From Paraphaeosphaeria minitans (lineage: Eukaryota > Ascomycota > Dothideomycetes > Pleosporales > Didymosphaeriaceae): a stretch of DNA of 64,000 bases. Position 1 is the stretch's first letter. Each line of letters opens with the position of its first letter. A program made the translations under genes and the position numbers. Positions 56,871-64,000 of this stretch are shown here, piece by piece. Where the stretch lies: NCBI GenBank assembly GCA_015832175.1, contig WJXW01000002.1:1798001-1862000 (forward strand), read 5' to 3'. The notes under the pieces are model-generated. The model saw nothing but the letters and a program-made list of their open reading frames with translations, made no database searches and was not told the origin of the DNA.

Positions 56871-58498
56871 TCAGTCATCGCCCAGTTCCAGCAGTTCTCT
56901 CTCACGTTTCGCCTGCTCTTGCCTCATCACTTCTATCTCCCGCATGAGTCTCTCTTTGCGGGCAGCTTTGTCTTCTTGGGGAGCGGAAGGAGAATTTGCA
57001 CTTCGTTGTGAGAGGCTTGACAGCGATGGGTCAATGTTTGTGTCGTGCGCTGCAGCCGGATTCAGAATCGACGAAATAGGGTTCGGCCGGTGAGGTACTA
57101 GGGTCGCAGGTTTCTCGTCCGCATCGAGCGTGGCGCTCAAGCTACGTTTCCTTGGCGAAAGTGCTCCAGCATAAGTCGTCGACGGCGAAGGTGGTCCCAG
57201 TTGAGCACCGCTGCCCTGGTAGGTGGTAAAGTCGACGGGCACAGGGGCTCTGATACCCTGTGGAAGTTCGCTAGACTCGATTGCAGTTGACGGGTCGGGC
57301 GATACCGAGTGCTCGAAACCCGGGGTATGCATTGACTGCGGTTGGGGTGAGAAGCTGGCGACTGACGATGGTGCTTGTGTGGTGTTGCCATCGGCTGGGA
57401 CGATACGTTTCCGGCGCTTGATTTCTTGTTTCTTCATCTCGACAGGGCGATGTGCGCCATGGAGCTTATAGTAGAGACCTTCACAAGTTAGCTCGTGTTG
57501 CTGGGATGCCACGCCTACAATGGTTCGCGACAGGACATCAACGTACCACAAGCATTGCAGATAGTGTGTCCAGCTTCATCTCTCCTCCAAAGAGGCGTTA
57601 CAGTAGTCCCGCAATTTTGGCAGGCCGGGATCGCGTTCGTCGCCAATGGGGCTCCTCTGTCATTTCCAGTAGCAGTAGAAGGGCCACTCGTCTGTGCTAG
57701 CGCGAATTGTGCCGTCTTGGAGACACGATTGTTAAATGCAGGGCATCCACCGCAACCCTGCTGGCCTCCCATGCCATTACATCTACCGCCTCCAGGACAA
57801 GTTCCAGCGGCTTGGTGATCTGATGCGACATAAGTTGCTGGTCTCGGCGAGACGCCTGCACCTCCTGGTGAAGCGCTCCGATCATGCCCTTGGCCTGGTG
57901 CTGGACCTTGATGGATGGGAAGAACGGGCTGACCTGTGGTGTGGCGCTTGAGATTAGTGGGGCGTGATTGGTTCCTCGCCTTCTGGTACAAACCACAAGC
58001 ATTGCAAATGGTTTCTCCAGCAGGCGATCGCCGCCACAAGGGTGTTTTCGTGGTACCGCAGTTGCTTTGCGATTGTCAGCATGATGGCGTAAGAGTTTAC
58101 GGTAGGGGGCGCATGGCTGCGAAAAGGAAAGCGGAGGCTGAGACGCACCTGCAGACTTGGCCGGAAATAAGCGCATTTCCAGGACCAAGATTAGACTGAG
58201 GAAGAGATGCCAGAGTCGTTGGTAATGAGGGCTGATCCGGTTGCTCGCTTTCCCGCATAGGGCGCGCGTCCTCGAGAGAGTGGTAGATTTCAGGAGCATG
58301 TGCAGGTGGCGGCGTTGGAGCCTGCCGGGCTTGGGAAGGCGAAGCTATTCTCGAGGTGCGGTTGTCCTGGACCTGGTTCAACTGGCTGAGTTGCTCGGCC
58401 ATTTCTACGTCTTCTCGACTCGGTTCCCGGGACAAGTGGTGTGGATGAGTCGGCGTTGGAGCCAGCGATGTGCCACCGCTACCTGAACCGTTTGCCAT
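56871..58498 (-). CDS. sreA: GATA-type iron-regulatory transcription factor (SreA/SRE/Urbs1 type)
   Basis: Three exons (58498-58149, 58064-57547, 57478-56871) join to 491 residues. Two GATA zinc fingers of the C-X2-C-X17-C-X2-C kind are present. The first uses Cys116, 119, 137 and 140, and the second about Cys265, 268, 286 and 289. Each finger is crossed by an intron near one end. Between them lies the cysteine-rich [19 protein letters not shown], the diagnostic element of siderophore repressors, thought to sense iron. The C-terminal [20 protein letters not shown] is a coiled coil. The family represses siderophore synthesis and iron uptake when iron is plentiful, acting in the nucleus at ATCWGATAA sites. 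Both acceptors are AAG. Confidence 0.93.
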
Positions 58499-59825
58499 GA
58501 TAGCTGGCGGACGTGCTGCCTCCGGGCAGCACTGGGGAGACAGGTAGGAGCAACCGTGGAGATGTGATGCGGCAGTGTCTAGAGAGCGATGTTGCAGTGG
58601 GGCCTTGTATATCCGTTGTCCGGCTGCTGGACCGGTCTCGCGAGCTGATGGGGTTGCTTAAGCAAGTACTTGTTCCCGTCAGGTGGCCAAAACGTGACCT
58701 GGGCGTTTCGCCGAGATGTTGGCCTGGGGGGTTCGCAGCGAGACACGGGTGCAGTGGGAAGGAGAGTGTTGCTTGTCGTGAGCCGGCAGAGGACAAGAAA
58801 TGCGGTTTGCTTTGTCCGAGTGTTCCTTCGTCATCCAGCAACCGGCAAAGAGCGTCAGAAAGGGTTGCGATGATGTGCAACAGGCAGTGGTATGGGAGGT
58901 CGCAGGTTCCTTGCCGATGCAGGGCGGGCCAATCACCGCGTCGATGATGATAAGCAGGTTTGCTAGCTTTCCCACCTTAGCTCGATCCTCCTATGCTCAT
59001 CAACGCAAGCCTTCGTGACCTTCACCGCATCGTTTGGCCACCATCTCGGCGAGCAAAATCCCAAGTACATGTACAATTACGTAGCCATAAACGGATGTGG
59101 CTCCCTTGCGACCTTTACAGACTAGATGGACCGCCATCTGCTGTGGCAAAGCGGAAAACACGAGCGACCTTCCCCATTATTCTGCCCATGTTCCTGCTCG
59201 GCGCATTTGTACAGGCAAACATGCACTCGTTGATTCGCCCGTAGCTGGTCTGGCCAATTAAAGCCGCCTCGAAGGCCGCTGCTCTCCACCTGCAGCTGGA
59301 TATCTATCGAATACAAAGGGCGCCGCATTCTCGGGCCCACCACCATCGAGAAGTTCGCAGTCTCGACACTCGCGGCTAGCATGTTGGGCTCGACATCTCC
59401 GTTGGTATGCGCCCACGAACAACACTCCGTTCGCAGCTGGAATGCCCGACCTCAACAGCTACTGTCATCAACGGCATCGTACCGCTGGCTAGACACGCAC
59501 AGAGAGCATGGCTATCGCTTATTGGAACATTCGACCAAGTCGTCAAATTTCCTACCGTCTACATAGCATACAACAACCCGTCGCACGCCATGTCGTGAGG
59601 CGTTCGCACGTATCCAGTTCCTTTCCTGAACACAACAGACTCAATACAATATATGGGTCGTAACCACTATGCGCCAATCCGCAGTCCACCCACACCCAAT
59701 TTTTTTTACTCTTCATACAACATGCGATCATGTATCGAGCCAACCTTGCTCCAATTTCCACACTCGTCTAGGTTTTGAGGAATCATCGACCGCCATCCTC
59801 GACTTGCGCATGGGGCTTAGACGTT
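58499..59825. other. 1.3-kb upstream region of sreA
   Basis: No gene is supported. SRE-type genes often have long leaders and promoters, so this may be regulatory. No specific iron-responsive site (HapX/CCAAT pair or ATCWGATAA) was picked out with confidence. Confidence 0.4.
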
Positions 59826-60651
59826 CTAAACCTGTTCTTGGCCCCAGCCAGCATCCGCATCGCGCATGTTTGCAGGCGGCTCGATGGATGGAACAAACTC
59901 AAGGATGACGTATGCGAGGCCGACGACACCGACGATGGTGCCGGGAATGACGCGCCACCATCCGTTACCGATGGCTACAGAACCGACGAAGACATAGACT
60001 GATTATTATAAGCGGTTGCGTTGTATTGCTCGTGACGCGGCAACTTACAAACTCCACGGCCGACGAACGAAAACATGAACGACGCATAGCGAGCGACTTG
60101 TGGGGGGATCTGGAACTCTGCGCAATCATCAGCAGTGCCCTTCTGCAATCATCGCTTCCGTAACGGCGCGGTGTCCTCAACGACCCATGGATCCATCGTC
60201 GCAGCGACCGGCCTCAGCTGGTGTTGGGGGACTTCAACCGGTATTGGAGGTAGGCACGCGCGGCGGTTGGCATCGTGAAGGACCAAGAGAGTACGAACCA
60301 AGGAGTCCAGTGGCTGGCAATGTGTCAGTACTTGCTTTCTTAACAATCGGCAAGAGCTTCCTTACCAGCACCAAAGATGACCAAGTATACACCTAGAATG
60401 ATGTTCGCGCTATGGGGCTATTGTCAGCCCGGTGTATGCGACTCGGGACACGGTGCGCAGGGCAACTCACAAGCCGCCTGGGTGGATGAATTTTGTTACG
60501 CCGCCGAGTATCATGAAAACCGCAGTGGCGAAATTCACCATGCGACTGCATCTAATGTCAGCGCCCAAACATCATGGCAACGTCGCTGCCGTTCGAAAGT
60601 CGGATAAGCTCGCTGGACCAGGTGCACGCACAAGATGTCGGAGAAGTCCAT
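59826..60651 (-). CDS. TVP15: Golgi membrane protein, TVP15/COPI-associated family
   Basis: Six small exons (60651-60632, 60545-60471, 60409-60366, 60313-60299, 60117-60049, 59998-59826) join in frame to 131 residues. The start MDFSDIFRMVNFATAVFMIL is typical, followed by GVTKFIH, LGVYLVIFGAATGLLEFQIP and PPQVARYASFMFSFVGRGVF, the family hallmark. It continues through YVFVGSVAIGN. Four hydrophobic helices are expected. Tvp15 sits in the late Golgi with Tvp18 and Tvp23. Exon 4 is only 15 nt and encodes Thr-Gly-Leu-Leu plus parts of two codons; leaving it out deletes conserved residues next to EFQIPPQ. The intron after it is long (181 nt). Confidence 0.85.
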
Positions 60652-61114
60652 GCCGGTCGGCTGGTCGGAGAGATGTGGGAACCGCAGTTTGATCAACGTT
60701 GGCGAGGGCGATGGAGTGCGATGGGCGGCGCAATGGGCGGATGCGAAAAAGACACAGTGTTTGGAGGTGAACGTTTCGCGCGACGTCGAGATTGTGCCTT
60801 GCGGAGCTGCCCAGCGTCACGTAACAGCCAAGCTCCTCGCTTGCTCCTGCCGCACGTCGTCATAGGGACCGGCGCTTGTGATTGGCTGCCACGCGCCCTC
60901 ACACACGCCCCAACACGCCCTCACCCAACATCATGTCACAGGCAGTAGTGTTTGCTACTCTGCGATAGGATACGCCTTGCGACGAACAGCATGTTGTTCC
61001 ATATGCGAATGACTCCATGGCTATCTACCAGATCATGCGCCAGCAGACGCGCCAGCTCCACGGTAATGGCGCCTTTGACATCACATCACCGCTCCAAACA
61101 TCGATCCCAGCTAC
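60652..61114. other. intergenic, nothing recognised
   Basis: Upstream region of TVP15 and 3' flank of the next gene. Short frames only. Confidence 0.4.
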
Positions 61115-62183
61115 CTAGTCTACGCTATGAGTCTCTTGATCTGGCTCATCTTTCTCCTGGTACCCGTCAGCGACCTCAAAGACAGCGGCAAAGTCAGCTG
61201 TCACGTACTCCAGCGAACTTTTCGCCGACGAGTCCTTGCTTTTGGTCGAGCTCGACCGTGACACTTCCTCCTCCCACGGGAACAGTGGGAGGTTCCACTT
61301 GGGTGGAAAATGAACTCGCTCGCCTTTATCGTCAACACAGATCCCTATTTCGGACATCACAGAGACCTGCGTCGTCTTGAGAATTCCTCCTATGCCGACC
61401 CACTCTTTGATGTTGCGCAGGAGCTCGAGCTCTAGCTGGCCATTGACTACCGCTGAGGCCTCTTTTCCGGTACCGTAGTGGTAGATTCTGGGTGCTTTGA
61501 GATCGAATTGCCCGAGCGACTTTGCAGGGTCAGGCCTATTCCAGTCCTCCGATGCCTCTTTCTTCTGCGCCGTTTGCTGTCTGATCTCAGCGATCGTCTT
61601 TTGTTCCTGGTTTGCTCCACTCATCAGATACATCTCTTTCTCTTGGATCTCTCCCACTTGGGGAGCTTGTGCTTCCGTCAGCTTCTGGGAGCCTTTTCCA
61701 GTGACGAGTCTCATGAAACTGCTCCTATGGCTACTCGCAGTCCCCGGTCGAGGTGACTTGGTCAACCTTCTACGCGCCCTACTCTCATCATTCTCCAGTG
61801 CTACTCTTCGCGCGTCTTCTTTGCGCCAGTAATTCCACAGCGAAGGCTTGTTTTCTTCGCTTTCTCCTTCTCCCTCCATGCGTTTATGGTACTCCTGTCT
61901 CGCGGCTAGCCACTTAGGATCGTTGCTCGTGGTTTCTTCTACTCGCCAGCCCCACCTTCGCAGGTCCTGGAGTATGATTTCGTCAACGGCGTCTGAGTGG
62001 CTTACAGCATAGGTTGGCTTGCTTGTTTCGCTTGCCTCCGGGGGGTGTAAGAGGTAAGGCATGTTGGCTGTGCTTGTGAGTTGGGTTAGTCAACTCTCAG
62101 TAGTACATGACTGTGTGATACTTGAACAATCCCGCGACTTCTTCACCCTTTGCTGGGGATGAGGGGCTCGCAACGCTCGACAT
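61115..62183 (-). CDS. conserved-looking hypothetical protein
   Basis: Two exons (62183-62122 and 62072-61115) give 339 residues; the second exon alone reads 315 codons from its own Met. The first exon starts MSSVASPSSPAKGEEVAGLF. The intron has a TTGACTAAC branch point and an AAG acceptor. The body is charged and partly helical. It has a Trp-rich piece (LRRWGWRVEE; SLWNYWRKEDARRVALE), an Arg/Ser-rich linker, IGGILKTTQVSVMSEIGICV and RVHFPPKWNLPLFPWEEEV. No domain is recognised and no signal peptide is seen. The coherent composition over the whole length argues for a real gene of unknown role. Confidence 0.6.
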
Positions 62184-62594
62184 CTTAACGCCGCTTCATC
62201 AACAAGTTAGCTTCCGGAGCTTCTGTTGAAGAATGCGATGCTCCAGCTTTTTCTGGCGGTGAATATTTAAGCCAATGCGTTTGGAATTGACGTGTTGATG
62301 ATTGTGTAACTCCCCATTCAAACAGACAACGTTCGCAGCCAGCACACGTCGTGGATTCCAGATCACACTTGGCGACTAAAGTCTTGTCTCGGTCATATTT
62401 GCACAAATTTGAATAAACAACGCAGCATGTATTGTGTTCGCCCCAAGCTCTAGCTAATATACAATGCCGGTCTTGGTAGCGTACTTGGACGCGTCCACCA
62501 ATGTCACCAACAATCCGATCTGTCAAGCATGCAACTGATATGCCGTCCCGAACCATGTCACCATCATCGTCTTCACTCCTGGCTAGGTGTCCCA
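62184..62594. other. region with one uncertain minus-strand frame
   Basis: A 136-codon minus-strand frame (62185-62595) contains CCVVYSNLCKYD and CAGCERCLFEW. It ends 1 bp before the ATG of the neighbouring gene and has no family resemblance, so it may be leader sequence or a small unrecognised gene. Confidence 0.3.
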
Positions 62595-63206
62595 CTACGT
62601 GCGGTATGCCAGCGGTATCTCCCCCATCGCGCGCAGCCGCGCGTTCTCCTGCCGCATCTTCTTCAGCTGCTGCTCAAGCACCCGAATATGGCCCTTCCCA
62701 GCAGCAACGAGATCTTCGTACTTCAGGACAGGAACCTAGTCCGCCTCAATCAACCACGCGGAAAATTGCCGCACACCCTCATAGTTCTGGACTCGCTCCT
62801 CGTTGATCTGGGAAACGCGGGTCTGCATCGCAAGGGCAGCTTCAGTCATGCGGAGGTGGCTTTGTAGCTCGACGGCTTGGCGCTCGACGAAATGCTTCTC
62901 CTTCAGAAGGCGTACCTTCTTGTCTGCGTGGCGGTCCTTGAGTGCGGCGATGAGATGCTCCGCAGTGTCGCTATTACACTTGTAGAAAAGGACGAGTGTG
63001 CAGGTGGACACGATGGTTATGATACTGACGGTGGAGAGACTAGGAAGAAAGAAGGCGAAATTGCTCCTGGTGTCCTCGTTTTCCTGTTCTATAAGTGTTG
63101 GTACGTCGAGTGACCGGTCTCCAGAAAGTGTGGTCGTTGTTCGGATTACTATCACTTGAAGAGTCAGTGGCTGCTTTTGAGGAAGTGTCCTGCAAGTAAT
63201 CAACAT
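62595..63206 (-). pseudogene. membrane-anchored coiled-coil protein, possibly broken by a TAG
   Basis: The first frame (63206-62736) encodes 156 residues. It has a transmembrane helix (TVSIITIVSTCTLVLFY) near residue 60, then a long charged helix (LIAALKDRHADKKVRLLKEK; MTEAALAMQTRVSQINEERV). It stops at TAG 62738-62736 after WLIEAD. The same frame then stays open for 46 more codons to a TAG at 62597-62595. That part, with LKYEDLVAAGKGHIRVLEQQ and LKKMRQENARLRAM, is an obvious continuation of the coiled coil. Either the TAG is a nonsense change (CAG to TAG would give Gln) or an unrecognised intron removes it. No family is recognised. Confidence 0.45.
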
Positions 63207-63431
63207 CCATCACATTATGGAGACCCTAGTTCGACGAGCTCCTCATTTTCGTGCTAAAAGTCCACCTAACCCTCGTCTATGCTGATGTTATTGCTATCTC
63301 AGCGCACCATGAAATTAACAATTCTACACTCAATCATTCTCCTCAGTTGCGCAGCAGCGAATGATTTCGATTTATAGTCGGGTACATACTACACCGGAGA
63401 GGTCAAATCCTAAACTAAAGAGTGATGCTAG
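63207..63431. other. short flank with a possible signal-peptide frame
   Basis: On the plus strand at 63309-63377 a 22-codon frame (MKLTILHSIILLSCAAANDF) looks like a signal peptide and ends in TAG. It may be the 5' end of the broken gene that follows, but the two frames could not be joined by a clean splice. Confidence 0.3.
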
Positions 63432-63806
63432 CCTGAAAATATATACGGGTGTCTGAACTCAACTGGTCACGTGGTCGGCTGCACTACATCTTGCGCGACC
63501 TTCAAAGTCACCTCCACAAATGTGACCTCTTCGGCTGGCGTTTGAGTTTATGATCCTCCTGCAGATGGGGAACACTGCATTTTAAGATCCTGCTCGCATG
63601 AGCTGAACTGGTACATGGAGGTGTCTGGTCTTGAAGATATCCTTCCGTTGCACTACTCGAATGGCATCAATGACCAAGCCTGCGCAGGACATGGATCCGT
63701 TGATGAACCTGCCATCTTTGATGCAGAGGGGGATGTTGTCTCAGTGGCATGTGGCACCTCCAATTCCGGAGGCTGGGCAGTGTGCGCCTGTTCAACTAGT
63801 TCCTGA
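63432..63806 (+). pseudogene. remnant of a small cysteine-rich secreted protein
   Basis: From 63432 the frame reads PENIYGCLNSTGHVVGCTTS and CATFKVTSTN up to TGA at 63543-63545. It then continues without break (VYDPPADGEHCILRSCSHEL, LHYSNGINDQACAGHGSVDE, SVACGTSNSGGWAVCACSTS) to the stop at 63806. The ten cysteines, short length and nearby signal-peptide-like frame suggest a small secreted protein of the effector-like kind. A CGA-to-TGA change would explain the inner stop (Arg). The N-terminal link to the 63309 frame is not resolved. No known family is recognised. Confidence 0.4.
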
Positions 63807-64000
63807 GGCGAGTCAAGCGAGGCAGAAGCCAATTAGTTTGTATTGGGAAAGGTATAAAGTGCTTCGCGGAAGAAAATTTGATCCCGCATGCCCATATGGG
63901 CGTGTGAACAATAGAGCAGCGAAGCACGGCCGAAGCATATGGAACGAAACAGTGTCATCATGCGGCGCAACCAGCCCATCTTTCACCTCAGATAGCTATG
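63807..64000. other. window end, nothing recognised
   Basis: Fewer than 200 bp of flank; no feature is supported. Confidence 0.4.

Noticed and set aside
62185..62595. 136-codon Cys-containing minus-strand frame as a gene
   Set aside because: It ends 1 bp before the next gene's ATG, lacks family resemblance and may be leader sequence; kept only as an uncertain region.
1..64000. tRNA genes
   Set aside because: No T-arm GGTTCGANNCC-type box with a matching upstream A box was noticed on either strand; a covariance-model scan would be decisive.

Overview
The window looks like a nuclear chromosome segment of a filamentous ascomycete (Pezizomycotina). The grounds are compact genes on both strands with short GT-AG introns (about 40-60 nt, often with a CTAAC-type branch point), a fused BioD-BioA gene, an SreA-type double GATA factor, TRI12-type and VBA-type MFS transporters, and fungal-type GCP4, DDB1, RPC37 and PMC1. 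The frequent TAGGTA/TACCTA motifs between genes would suit a Dothideomycete, but this placement is only an inference. Exon boundaries were worked out by hand from reading frame, splice signals and remembered family consensus; no alignment or search was run.

1-6.4 kb: an aldo-keto reductase (-), ribosomal protein uL6/RPL9 (-) with an 8-nt exon, then nearly 3 kb with only weak gene relics. 6.4-13.7 kb: a secreted astacin-type zinc protease (+), then a biotin cluster: bifunctional BioDA (-), KAPA synthase BioF (+) with a peroxisomal-type C-terminus, and biotin synthase BioB (-) with a mitochondrial-type presequence. Together they cover the pathway from pimeloyl-thioester plus alanine to biotin. 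14-25 kb: GCP4, a Cys-rich single-pass membrane protein, a Golgi apyrase, a class I glutamine amidotransferase and a VBA-type MFS transporter.

25.1-29.6 kb has no convincing gene but carries three separate minisatellite-like arrays. 29.6-47.4 kb is housekeeping: PMC1-type Ca2+-ATPase, Pmp3-family protein with a PPxY tail, MAPEG protein, DDB1, RPC37, 3-hydroxyisobutyrate dehydrogenase and an LRR protein. 47.9-54 kb is accessory: an AAA+ ATPase gene with an in-frame stop, and two copies of a roughly 610-bp terminal-inverted-repeat element of the non-autonomous (MITE) kind. 54-60.7 kb: a TRI12-type MFS transporter, the SreA-type iron-regulatory GATA factor and a Tvp15-type Golgi protein with a 15-nt exon. 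The last 3.5 kb holds unrecognised small genes, two of them cut by single stop codons in otherwise open frames.
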